A DNA stretch of 51,453 nt from Dichloromethanomonas sp964477085 (lineage in GTDB: Bacteria > Bacillota > Desulfitobacteriia > Desulfitobacteriales > Syntrophobotulaceae). The notes beneath the pieces were generated by a model that did not search any database, was not told the origin of the DNA, and was given only the letters and a program-made list of their open reading frames with translations. The stretch covers positions 1 through 51,453 of the forward strand of contig CAYZDF010000014.1 of assembly GCA_964477085.1 (NCBI GenBank), in the 5' to 3' direction. Shown here in pieces: positions 7,550 through 16,200 of the stretch; the first letter of the stretch is position 1; the number at the start of each line of letters is the position of its first letter. The position numbers were made by a program, and so were the translations under genes.

Positions 7550-10246
7550 CTAGAACCTATACGGTACCATGTCATACCAATTATTACCGACCTTACAGTC
7601 GACGACTAAAGGAACAGATATTGTATTAGCGGTTTCCATTGTCTTTTTGACTTTAGATATGACTTCATTCAAATCTTCCGGTCTAACCTGGATCAATAAT
7701 TCATCATGAACTTGCAATAAAATATCGGCTTGCAGGTCATGCAAAACTTCAGCCACCTTTATCATGGCAATTTTCATAATATCTGCCGCTGTTCCTTGAA
7801 TCGGGGTATTCTTAGCGATCCGTTCCCCGAACTGTTTGGTCATACGATTGGGATGATGTAGTTCAGGTATCCGACGCAAACGATTGAGCAGCGTTCTTAC
7901 TTCCCCTTTTTCCTTTGCTGATTCAACAACTTCTTGTAGATAACGCTGAACACCACTATAGCGTTCAAAATATTGGGTGATATAAAACTTTGCTTCTTTT
8001 CTGGGAATTGACAGATCTCGGGCTAAACCGAAATCCGTTAATCCATACATTAAACCAAAGTTAACAGCTTTAGCTTTACGCCTCATATCGGAAGTAACAT
8101 TTTCTAATCCAACTCCGAATACCTCAGACGCTGTTCTGCTGTGAACATCTTCCCCGAGGGTGAACGATTCACATAGAATGGGATCACGTGAATAATGGGC
8201 CAAAATCCTCAGTTCAATCTGTGAATAGTCAGCTGAAAGAAGAAGCCAGTTCTCTTTAGCGGGTGTAAATACTTTGCGAAGTTTCCTTCCCTCTTCCATG
8301 CGGATAGGGATGTTTTGTAAGTTAGGTTCTGTACTGGACAGACGGCCGGTTGTTGTCACAGTCTGTTGGAAGGTTGTATGAATTCTACCCTCAAATAATT
8401 GGTTGAGAAGACCCTTGACATACGTCGAGTTGAGCTTGCCCAACTGACGATATTCTAATACTTTATCGATAATAGGGTGCTCGGTCTTTAATTCTTCCAA
8501 GGTTTCAGCGTCAGTAGAATAACCTGTCTTGGTCTTCTTCATCGGGGGAAGACCAAGATCCTCAAATAATACTTTTCCCAGTTGCTGAGGCGAATTGATA
8601 TTAAAGTGGGAACCCGCCAAGTCACATATCTGGTTTTCCAGGAGAGTAATCTTAACGTCCAGTTCATTGCCAAATTCCTCCAGCATTTGTCTATCGACAG
8701 CGATTCCTGTCTTCTCCATGGAAGCCAGCAGTTTGCTTAACGGTTCTTCAATATCGTGCAAAAGTTTCTCTAGGTCTTCTTTTGCTAATTTTTCAATCAT
8801 ATCCACTGATGTTTTTCTAAGAAGATAGGCTTCTTCAGCAGTTGAAAGGGCGAAGAGGTTTGCTGCGTAATCCCTCAGTAATTCAGTTGCCGTATAGCTG
8901 GATTGATTAGGATTTAACAAATAGGCGGCCAGACTCAGATCCAAGTCTAGTCCATCCATGGCCTTATCTTCGTTCAGAAGTAAAGAATAAAGCGATTTAC
9001 TATCCGCAGTGATCTTACGAACACTGTCATCGGCCAAAATTTCATGCCATTTGTCAATAACGGGTGTTGCCTGGGCATCCCGGATGAGACAGTAGGTATC
9101 ATGACCGTCACAGATACCTATCTCAGTCCATTTACCTTGATGGATATTGCTTCCTTCATACCGGTAGCTAAGAGCTAATACTGCTTTCTGTTCCAGCCAG
9201 GTGTCCATTTGCTTAATCCAGGAATGTCCATCAAGCTCTTTACATGGAGGAATATCCACCCTGTTTTCCTCATTTACATTATGACTAGCCTTAGCTTGTC
9301 TGATATTATTCTTCGGTTTTTCGTCAGTTTCGCTGTTCCCTGTATCTTCACCTTGGCTGCAGGTCTGATATAATCTTTTATTAATATTCTGCTCGAATAA
9401 CCTGGTAATGGTATGAAGGCTGTAACGGTGTAAGATTTTAAGACATTCTTCCCGATCAGGCTCACACCAAACCAGTTGATCAAGATAAAAAACGATAGGA
9501 ACATCGTGAATCACAGATGCAAGTCGTTTACTCAACAAAGCTTGCTCCTCATATTCCTGAAGCAGCCCTTTTAGCTTATTGCCACTCACCTTTTCTTTAT
9601 TCTTAAGAACTTCTTCCACACTGCCATACTCATAAAGGAGTTTAAGGGCTGTCTTTTCTCCAACTCCCGGGATACCCGGTATATTATCAGATGTATCACC
9701 CATCAGTCCTTTGAGATCAATGATCTGTTTAGGCTTAAGTCCATATTTTTCACCCAATTTTTCTTCATCATAGCATTGAACTTCCGTGATGCCTTTAATG
9801 GTTAAGTAAACTTTTGTTTGCGGAGATATCAGTTGCAGAGCATCCCTGTCACCGGTATAAATATTGACTTCCATACCTTTTTCCACTGCTTTATCGGCCA
9901 CTGTAGCGATAATATCATCCGCTTCATATCCTTCAAGCTCAAGTATAGGTACTGACATTACACTCAAAATCTCCTTAAGATAGGAAAACTGAGGTCTTAA
10001 TAATTCAGGCGTTTCTTTTCTTTGTGCTTTATACTCTGCATATTGTTTTATTCTTACGGTAGCTTTTGATTTATCAAATACAACAACCCAATAATCGGGC
10101 TTTTGATCTTTTTGCAGCTTGAAGAGCATAGTCAAAAAGCCATGGACAGCATTGGTTGGTAACCCTTCGGCATTGGTCAGCGGTGGTAACGCATAAAAAG
10201 CCCTATTCACGAGGCTATTGCCATCCAGTATCATCATCCGAGTCAT
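7550..10246 (-). CDS. polA: DNA polymerase I
   Basis: Family A repair and Okazaki-processing polymerase, 898 residues. Residues 1-290 form the 5' nuclease (ILDGNSLVNRAFY at 6-18, TGDRDALQL at 131-139, GDTSDNIPGIPGVGEKTA at 183-200). Residues 520-898 are the polymerase with motif A SADYSQIELR (671-680), motif B RRKAKAVNFGLMYG (722-735) and motif C VHDE (846-849). The middle domain at about 350-500 aligns with the 3'-5' exonuclease, but the Asp-x-Glu metal site is replaced by LALSYRYEG near 357-365. Proofreading is therefore probably absent, as in other Gram-positive PolI enzymes. AAAGGAG precedes the ATG. Confidence 0.97.
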   Translation of the reverse strand: MTRMMILDGNSLVNRAFYALPPLTNAEGLPTNAVHGFLTMLFKLQKDQKPDYWVVVFDKSKATVRIKQYAEYKAQRKETPELLRPQFSYLKEILSVMSVPILELEGYEADDIIATVADKAVEKGMEVNIYTGDRDALQLISPQTKVYLTIKGITEVQCYDEEKLGEKYGLKPKQIIDLKGLMGDTSDNIPGIPGVGEKTALKLLYEYGSVEEVLKNKEKVSGNKLKGLLQEYEEQALLSKRLASVIHDVPIVFYLDQLVWCEPDREECLKILHRYSLHTITRLFEQNINKRLYQTCSQGEDTGNSETDEKPKNNIRQAKASHNVNEENRVDIPPCKELDGHSWIKQMDTWLEQKAVLALSYRYEGSNIHQGKWTEIGICDGHDTYCLIRDAQATPVIDKWHEILADDSVRKITADSKSLYSLLLNEDKAMDGLDLDLSLAAYLLNPNQSSYTATELLRDYAANLFALSTAEEAYLLRKTSVDMIEKLAKEDLEKLLHDIEEPLSKLLASMEKTGIAVDRQMLEEFGNELDVKITLLENQICDLAGSHFNINSPQQLGKVLFEDLGLPPMKKTKTGYSTDAETLEELKTEHPIIDKVLEYRQLGKLNSTYVKGLLNQLFEGRIHTTFQQTVTTTGRLSSTEPNLQNIPIRMEEGRKLRKVFTPAKENWLLLSADYSQIELRILAHYSRDPILCESFTLGEDVHSRTASEVFGVGLENVTSDMRRKAKAVNFGLMYGLTDFGLARDLSIPRKEAKFYITQYFERYSGVQRYLQEVVESAKEKGEVRTLLNRLRRIPELHHPNRMTKQFGERIAKNTPIQGTAADIMKIAMIKVAEVLHDLQADILLQVHDELLIQVRPEDLNEVISKVKKTMETANTISVPLVVDCKVGNNWYDMVPYRF

Positions 10247-10287
10247 ATCAATTGACTCCTTTCACCTAAATCATCTAAAAACCTTAC

Positions 10288-10316
10288 CTTATATGATAAC
10301 ATCTTTCTTAAATCAA
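10288..10316 (-). promoter_or_regulatory. promoter of the polA gene group
   Basis: Read on the - strand: -35 TTGATT (10311-10316), a 17-base spacer, and -10 TATAAG (10288-10293), about 40 bases upstream of the polA start. Confidence 0.55.
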
Positions 10317-10420
10317 TAACAACACCACTTCAAATCAACGATCCAAGAAGAAAAACAGATTAACCGGGCTCGCATTGGTTAATAAAGGTTTTGTTGTAGG
10401 GCTGGCACTTTTCAACATAA

Positions 10421-10470
10421 CAAAAAAGATATCTCAAAGTATTTCATTTCTGTAATACTTAAGACATCTT
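10421..10470 (-). terminator. terminator of the HesB-like selenoprotein gene
   Basis: On the - strand, AAGATGTCTTAAGTATT (10454-10470) pairs with the arm at 10426-10443, with a few wobble pairs, and is followed by a run of six T (10422-10427). It lies about 55 bases beyond the stop of the selenoprotein gene and upstream of polA. Confidence 0.65.
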
Positions 10471-10523
10471 TCTAGTATCTTGCTCTTTTTTCTTGTTTAT
10501 TACTCTAGTTTCGGTTCTTTTAA

Positions 10524-10817
10524 TTAGCAGGACGGATCGGTTCCCCGCATCACAAAACCCCTTTGCATCATACTGTCTTCATAGTCAATGGTTAAGTTAC
10601 CAATATACTCTTCGATGCCTTTATTATACACGATAGGCACACCGAAAGATTCAACTAATTCGTCATGTTCGCTCTTTAACTCATCCAGAGTTAATCTTAA
10701 TTTCGGTCCGCCTCAGCCAAAGCCCTCCACTTCTACTCTAAGCTTAAGATTTTCCGAGTTTTCGTTTTGAGCAAACACTTCTTTAATCTTATCAGCAGCG
10801 GTTCCTGTTAATTTCAT
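10524..10817 (-). CDS. HesB/IscA-like selenoprotein with in-frame UGA (Sec35)
   Basis: Read with UGA as selenocysteine, this is a 97-residue protein running from ATG at 10817 to TAA at 10524-10526. The in-frame TGA (10713-10715) is codon 35 in the context EVEGFG-U-GGPKLRL, exactly where HesB-like A-type scaffold proteins carry a conserved cysteine-bearing glycine-rich loop. The C-terminus is TDPSC. AGGAGG lies nine bases before the ATG. Sequence on both sides of the TGA is protein-like and continuous: MKLTGTAADKIKEVF before it, and LRLTLDELKSEHDELVESF after it. A HesB-like selenoprotein family is known from anaerobic bacteria; its function is unclear, perhaps Fe-S or redox-related. A conventional gene caller would split or miss this gene. 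Confidence 0.9.
10676..10715 (-). promoter_or_regulatory. bacterial SECIS element of the HesB-like gene
   Basis: Starting 18 bases after the TGA, the mRNA has a perfect 7-bp stem TTAACTC / GAGTTAA (10688-10694 with 10676-10682) closed by the five-base loop UGGAU (10683-10687). The loop starts 26 bases after the UGA and has G as its second base. This fits the published bacterial SECIS rules: apical loop about 16-37 bases downstream and a G among the first two loop bases. It should bind SelB and direct Sec insertion. Confidence 0.85.
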
Positions 10818-11213
10818 CAGCCATAACCTCCTCTTTTACTATTAGTAATAAGTTTAGTTTGTCCAGTTCACATCATAGAATTCAGGTGTTACCGTTTCTA
10901 AATGATTAAGCTAATCAAAATACTTCATCAATATTATTACTCGTTTTTTACTGGAGATGAAGTATAATTATCATCAGAATCAGGAAAATAATTCTTAAAA
11001 ATTATAAGTGGCAGGTTAGATATGCTGATTTTAAAACGGTTTCCCGATCAAGAATTGGAAAAAGCCTGTTAGAATTAAATCTAACGGGCTTACTACTAGG
11101 CACAAAGAATATTTACTTTTGATATGATATAAAAATAATATGGTAGAATATAACTGTTTTTTCGTGCAATGTTCATGAATACAAAGGCAAGTACACCTAA
11201 AGATGGCTGTTTT
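10818..11213. other. intergenic region without a gene
   Basis: No protein-like reading frame is visible on either strand. The stretch holds the ribosome site and leader of the selenoprotein gene at its left end and the terminator of the DUF975 gene at 11060-11091. The remainder is AT-rich with no clear signal. Confidence 0.6.
11060..11091 (-). terminator. terminator of the DUF975 gene
   Basis: On the - strand AAGCCCGTTAG (11081-11091) pairs with CTAACAGGCTT (11062-11072), 11 pairs with one G-U, across an 8-base loop. It is followed by TTTTTCC. It is about 120 bases past the stop of the membrane protein gene. Confidence 0.75.
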
Positions 11214-11885
11214 CTAGTTCAAAGCATCGCTATAAGTCGAATACTTTAAATCTTGATAAAAATTAGCTATCGTCGCATGGTAATAAGGTATGGCATAGAG
11301 AAACCCAATACCTAATGTGATTATCCCTAGAATGAACCAGCCAATAAAGCTTAAGCCAAGGAGAAATAATCTTCCCTTATGCCCATACATCATTTTCTTG
11401 CTTAAATCAATTGCCTCTAAAGGAGAAAGTTCAGGGTTATCATTAATAATATAATAGGACATCGAATACCTTAACAGTGCGATTATTCCTGGAATAATCA
11501 GCAGTAAAAACCAGAGAAAGCTAAAAAAGATAATAAAGAGATTCAAAAGAAAAGTTTTTACAAAAAGGTAAAATCCACTAAATAGATCCGTAAAGTTTTC
11601 CTCTTGTTTTCTTGCCAATTTAAGAAAGAAACACGCCAGTCCAAAGTTAATAGGTCCTCCGATAATGAATGCTACCAAAGAATATAGAGAATTCCTGCCA
11701 TTATCAGTAACGATAGTTTTAATAATCTCACCATTTTGCCATACATACTCGATTGTTTCTTTACCCGCATTGCCTTTAAAGGCATCCGTCAACAGCCAGG
11801 CAACCACGGTCACCAGGATGGCTGTTAGCCATTTCCCTTGTAGATTGTCTTTGGCTAAGGCTTTAAGCTCAGCATTGCTTTTCAT
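11214..11885 (-). CDS. DUF975 family integral membrane protein
   Basis: 223-residue protein with about five or six hydrophobic segments. It has the hallmarks of DUF975: an N-terminal motif of the form NAELKALAKDNLQGKW, a central FSGFYLFVKTFLLNLFIIFF membrane region, LLIIPGIIALLRYSMSYYI, and NPELSPLEAIDLSKKMMYGHK before the last hydrophobic hairpin. The function of the family is unknown; it is widespread in Firmicutes. The gene stands alone with its own terminator. Three imperfect 20-base repeats lie about 100 bases upstream of its start, where its promoter would be. Confidence 0.8.
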   Translation of the reverse strand: MKSNAELKALAKDNLQGKWLTAILVTVVAWLLTDAFKGNAGKETIEYVWQNGEIIKTIVTDNGRNSLYSLVAFIIGGPINFGLACFFLKLARKQEENFTDLFSGFYLFVKTFLLNLFIIFFSFLWFLLLIIPGIIALLRYSMSYYIINDNPELSPLEAIDLSKKMMYGHKGRLFLLGLSFIGWFILGIITLGIGFLYAIPYYHATIANFYQDLKYSTYSDALN

Positions 11886-11987
11886 CCGATATCCTCCATC
11901 GTTTTAGTATCAAAGTTCACAAAATAAATTATACCATTATTTAACAGTTTTAAATAAATCCCGATTCATAACTTGATTTTCTCCCTA

Positions 11988-12049
11988 TTATAAAGATAGA
12001 TTATCCTTTATAAAGTATCGACTATCCTCTTATAACGATCGTTTATCCT
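11988..12049. repeat. three imperfect tandem repeats of about 20 bases
   Basis: Units at 11988-12007, 12008-12028 and 12030-12049 share the pattern TTATAAmGATcgaTTATCCT, with intervals of 20 and 22 bases. The third unit overlaps the stop codon of the peptidase-like remnant on the - strand. The array is also upstream of the DUF975 gene and contains TATAAT on the - strand at 11988-11993. It could be a decayed duplication or a set of binding sites. Confidence 0.55.
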
Positions 12050-12164
12050 CAACAAATTTGATCCGCCTGGGATCCCCCTCTGCCCGATAGATTCGATTGT
12101 TGGAAATATCGAAGACTGAAGACCAGATAGCCTCAAAATTCAAGACTTTATCGTACTGACACAT
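12030..12164 (-). pseudogene. C-terminal remnant resembling a C45 / acyltransferase-type amidohydrolase
   Basis: An open 44-codon frame starts at ATG 12164 and ends at TAA 12030-12032. It includes EAIWSSVFDISNNRIYRAEG followed by DPRRIKFVEDKRS, which reads like the extreme C-terminus of penicillin-acylase-like (C45) hydrolases. A stop codon lies in frame upstream and nothing of the catalytic part is present, so I call it a truncated gene remnant. It could instead be a genuine tiny protein. The family match is from memory. Confidence 0.35.
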
Positions 12165-12203
12165 AAAGCTGTATTTACCCTTTTAAGTCTATTTTATTAG
12201 CAA

Positions 12204-12225
12204 ACAAAAAAGGCCCGAAAGCCTT
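12204..12225 (-). terminator. terminator of tRNA-Leu
   Basis: Just after the tRNA 3' end, AAGGC (12221-12225) pairs with GCCTT (12210-12214) on the - strand and is followed by TTTTTTG. Confidence 0.75.
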
Positions 12226-12233
12226 ATGTATTC

Positions 12234-12320
12234 TGGTGCCGAAGGCCGGGGTCGAACCGGCACGAAGTTTCCCCCATCGGTTTTTGAGACCGACGCGTCT
12301 GCCAATTCCGCCACTTCGGC
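12234..12320 (-). tRNA. tRNA-Leu (anticodon CAA)
   Basis: An 87-base class II tRNA with encoded CCA. The acceptor arm GCCGAAG pairs with CTTCGGC. The anticodon stem TCGGT / ACCGA encloses the loop CTCAAAA, giving anticodon CAA for the codon UUG. There is a long variable arm, and a T arm GCCGG-TTCGACC-CCGGC. A promoter and a terminator flank it, so it is an independent transcription unit. Confidence 0.97.
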
Positions 12321-12332
12321 AACTGCTTTAAT

Positions 12333-12361
12333 ATACTATCATTTTCAGGATATAGAGTCAA
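12333..12361 (-). promoter_or_regulatory. promoter of tRNA-Leu
   Basis: On the - strand, TTGACT (12356-12361), a 17-base spacer, and TAGTAT (12333-12338), ending 12 bases upstream of the tRNA 5' end. Confidence 0.7.
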
Positions 12362-12397
12362 GTAGAGAATTTAGGTAAATGTCTAATCAAAACTAAA

Positions 12398-12598
12398 TCA
12401 GCAGCCAATAATATGGGTTAAAATCTCATGTGCTTCTTCTGCTTCGGATTCCGGTACAAGAATCTCCATCGAAGACGTATTGATCTGTTGAGCCGAACCG
12501 ACGGCTCGCAATTGGACCAGGATGCCTTCATCAGCAAGAGCCTGTTGATACCTTTCGGCAATATTTTTGGTAGGTGCGATATAAATTACTGTCCACAT
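12398..12598 (-). CDS. small DUF2007-like putative signal-transducing protein
   Basis: 66-residue protein beginning MWTVIYIAPTKNIAERYQQ and ending in EILVPESEAEEAHEILTHI. The pattern (a short beta-alpha-beta unit with EGILVQLR and an acidic EAEEAHEIL helix) matches the DUF2007 group of small proteins, which has no proven function. It follows coaD at 30 bases in the same direction and is likely co-transcribed with it. Similar proteins have sometimes been called glutamate decarboxylase in databases, which this is not. Confidence 0.7.
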   Translation of the reverse strand: MWTVIYIAPTKNIAERYQQALADEGILVQLRAVGSAQQINTSSMEILVPESEAEEAHEILTHIIGC

Positions 12599-12628
12599 AT
12601 GATACCCTCCCGCAAATAATCCGTTTTT

Positions 12629-13114
12629 TTAAACCATTTTATTATATTTCTGCATTAAGGCTTTTTCTACATTTGGTGGCACAAATTCCGATATGCTGCC
12701 GCGCAAACTCGCGGCCCACTTAATTGCACTGGAACTGATAAATGAATACTCACTTTTCGTCATGAGAAAAACAGTCTCGATATCTGGATCAAGTTTTTTG
12801 TTCATCAAAGCCAGCTGAAATTCATATTCAAAGTCAGTCATCGCCCTGAGTCCTCTGATCAAAGCTACAGCACCACATTGGCGTGCGAACTCCACGGTCA
12901 GTCCGCTAAATGAACTGACTTCTACATTCTTCATACCATTAATCTCATTTTTTAATAGTTCCTGCCGTTCAGCCAAGTTGAAAACAGTATCCTTGTTATT
13001 ATTGGAGGCTACGGCGATAATCACTCGGTCAAATAATGCCACTGCTCTATGTAGTATATCTAGATGTCCGTTCGTGACTGGGTCGAATGTTCCCGGATAC
13101 ACTGCTGTTCGCAC
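12629..13114 (-). CDS. coaD: phosphopantetheine adenylyltransferase
   Basis: Transfers AMP to 4'-phosphopantetheine to make dephospho-CoA, the step before CoaE, also encoded in this window. The 161-residue protein has the nucleotidyltransferase motif YPGTFDPVTNGHLDI at residues 6-20, the ISSSAIK motif near the C-terminus, and the family segment ALIRGLRAMTDFEYE. Length and motifs are typical. Confidence 0.97.
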   Translation of the reverse strand: MRTAVYPGTFDPVTNGHLDILHRAVALFDRVIIAVASNNNKDTVFNLAERQELLKNEINGMKNVEVSSFSGLTVEFARQCGAVALIRGLRAMTDFEYEFQLALMNKKLDPDIETVFLMTKSEYSFISSSAIKWAASLRGSISEFVPPNVEKALMQKYNKMV

Positions 13115-13271
13115 TATTATATCTCCTCTAATCCCATTATGAAAATATTGATATCACCTAATTCAATTTCGCTTTAAAAATGCATTATCCTGCACGATCT
13201 GCCAAATTAGTTTAAAGTTTACCAATAGTTTTATACCATACTCTAGCAGCAGATTCAATCTTTTCGATCAA

Positions 13272-16200
13272 TTATTGCCATTTAACATTTTCTTTTCCGA
13301 GCAGCTCAATGAGTTTCGCTTCTAACGCTTCACTCTTTCTGATATATAGATTTTTACTCACCTCAAAAACCTTACTGCTGTCCTGAAAGAAGAAATAGAC
13401 AGGATGATTACCATGGTAGGATCCTAAAAGGATTCTGACTTGTTCGACCAGCTCAGTATTATCGTTACGGTCAATCTTTAAAAAAAGTCGTTCCATTTTA
13501 GGAACTATCGGAATCTCTTCCTGTTTTTCTAAGGTGGCAGAAGTCTGAGTGATCGCGGCGTATTCTTCCAACGGTGAGATCTTTTCTGCGAAGATCTTTT
13601 TTTCCTCTTCATTGATATAATAACGGCCCTTAACCAGAACAATCTGATCATTATCGAGTCTGACAGTCTCTGCAAACAATCTTGGGAACACTAATACCTC
13701 AATCGTTCCGGACAGATCTTCAAGCATAAAACTGGCCATCATTTCACCTTTTTTGGTTATTGTTTGCCTGAAAGCATTAATTATCCCGCCCAAAATTATC
13801 TTTTTTTCTTCCTGGGTTTCTAAGCAGGCAGCGATATCTGAACTTGTCGTTCTTTTTAGAAGTTCTTGCACTGATAAGAGAGGATGTGTTGTGAGATAGA
13901 TCCCCATGTATTCCTTTTCCATTTTAAGGATCTCACTCTCTTCAAATTCGGGTAAATCGGGGATAATAAGGCCTTCATCCAGCTTTGTGTCCAGGTCAAA
14001 GAGAGAAATCTGACCTGATTCCATATCTTTTTGCCTGTTTTGGGCCAGTTCAAGAGCTTGATCCATGACATGCATAGCCTGGGCACGATTACAAAGACTT
14101 TGAAAAGCCCCTGCTTTGATCAGACTTTCCAAGGCGCGTTTATTCATAACCCGCGAATCCATACGCAAAATAAAATCATAAAACGATCCAAATTGGTCAT
14201 GCTTTCTTTCCTGGATGATCTTGTCGACCAGTTGTCCGCCGACGTTGCGGATAGCTTCCAGGCCAAAACGGATAGCGTTGTTTTCAATCGTAAAATCGTT
14301 ATAACTGTACTGAACGTCGGGTGGCAGGATTTCTATTCCAGCCGCTCTTGCTTCCTGAATATAAAAAGAGACTTTATCCGATGAACCAATGACTGAGCTT
14401 AACAAAGATGCCGTAAATTCCAAGGGATAATTGGCTTTTAGATAAGCTGTTTGGTAGGAGATCATGGCATAGGCAGTTGCATGTCCCTTATTAAAACCAT
14501 ATTCAGCGAATTTGGCCATCAGATCGAAGATTTCTTCAGCTTCCTTTTCTTTAAGCCCTAAACGGACTGCACCTGGAACGATCCATTCCCCTTTTTCATC
14601 CTGAAGGCCATGGACGAAGTTCCTGCTTTCTTCCGCCATAGTCTTTTTATCTTTTTTGCCCATCGCCCGGCGCAGAAGATCCGCACGCCCCAGTGAGTAT
14701 CCAGCCAGATTCTGAGCAATCTGCATGACCTGTTCCTGGTAGACTATGATTCCATGCGTCGTTTTTAATATCTCTTCTAACTTCGGATGGAGATAACTGA
14801 TCTTTCCACCATGTTTTCTGCGGACGAATTCCGGGATCTGTTCCATTGGCCCCGGACGGTATAAAGCTAAAACAGCGATGATATCTTCAAAACAGTTCGG
14901 TTTTAAGTCTTTAAGGATGGCTCTCATACCACCGCTTTCCAACTGAAATACACCGGTGCTGTTCCCTTCAGACAAAAGATCATAGGTAGCCTTATCTTCT
15001 AAAGGCAGATGATCGATATCCAGATCAAAATCTCTGGTTTGTTTAATACTCTGATGTGTTTTGGTGATAATCGTCAAATTTCGCAAACCCAAAAAATCCA
15101 TTTTGAGTAAGCCGATTTCTTCAACCGTTTTCATGGGAAACTGGGTCATCAGAAATCCATCGGCTGTCTTTTGCAAAGGCAAATAGTTTGTCAGGGGCTC
15201 CCTGGCGATCACAACCCCTGCCGCATGGGTTGAAGCGTGCCTCGGCATACCTTCCAGCGATTTGGATATCTCATAAAGTCTTTTGACATCCTCCTCTTCT
15301 GCCACCATCTTCTGCAAATCAGGAGAAACGGTGAGTGCTCTTTCCAGGGTCATGCCTATTTCAAAGGGAACAGCCTTAGCCACACGGTCCACTTTTCCCA
15401 GCGGGATATCCAAGACTCGGCCAACATCCCGGATAGCTGCCTTTGCTCCCATGGTTCCGAAGGTAATGATCTGGCATACTTTATCGGCTCCATATTTTTC
15501 GGTCACATAATTAATGACTTTTTCCCGACCATCCGGATCAAAATCAATATCAATATCAGGCATGGAAATTCTTTCAGGGTTCAAGAATCGTTCAAACAAG
15601 AGATCATGCCTGAGAGGCTCTACCGACGTAATCCCCAGAAGATATGCCACCATGCTGGCAGCAGCCGAACCACGACCAGGACCGACAGCTACACCATGTT
15701 CCCGTGCATATCGGCAGAAATCTGATACGATCAAAAAATAACCGGAAAAACCTGTTTGAATGATAATCTCAAGTTCATATTGAAGTCTTTGGCGTTCCCA
15801 ATCTGTAGCATTAGGATAAAACAGCGGGAAAGCCTTCCAACATAACTCCATTAAGTATTCATCCAACGTCGTTCCTTCCGGCACTTCATAGATAGGCAAA
15901 AAATGTTTGCCAAAAGTAAACGTAACGTTGCATCTCTGAGCAATTTCATTGGTAATCGTCAAGACTTCGGGGGTCTCGCCAAAAAGCAGTGACATCTCTT
16001 CCTTACTTTTCAAATAAAACTCTTTGCCTTCAAAACTCATTCTGTTAACATTCGATAAGGTCTTTCCCGTTTGGATACAAAGAAGGACGTCTTGGATAAA
16101 AGCGTCCTCACGATGAACGTAATGCACGTCATTGGTTGCTACTAAGGGTATACCCGTTTCTTGACTTAATTTGCGGAGACCTGAATTAACTTTCCTCTGA

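Noticed and set aside
7550..10246. PolA exonuclease-domain loss as an unusual feature
   Set aside because: Missing 3'-5' exonuclease residues are common in Gram-positive DNA polymerase I.
10588..10770. 60-codon open frame on +
   Set aside because: It is the antisense of the HesB-like selenoprotein gene, which has a ribosome site and family sequence.
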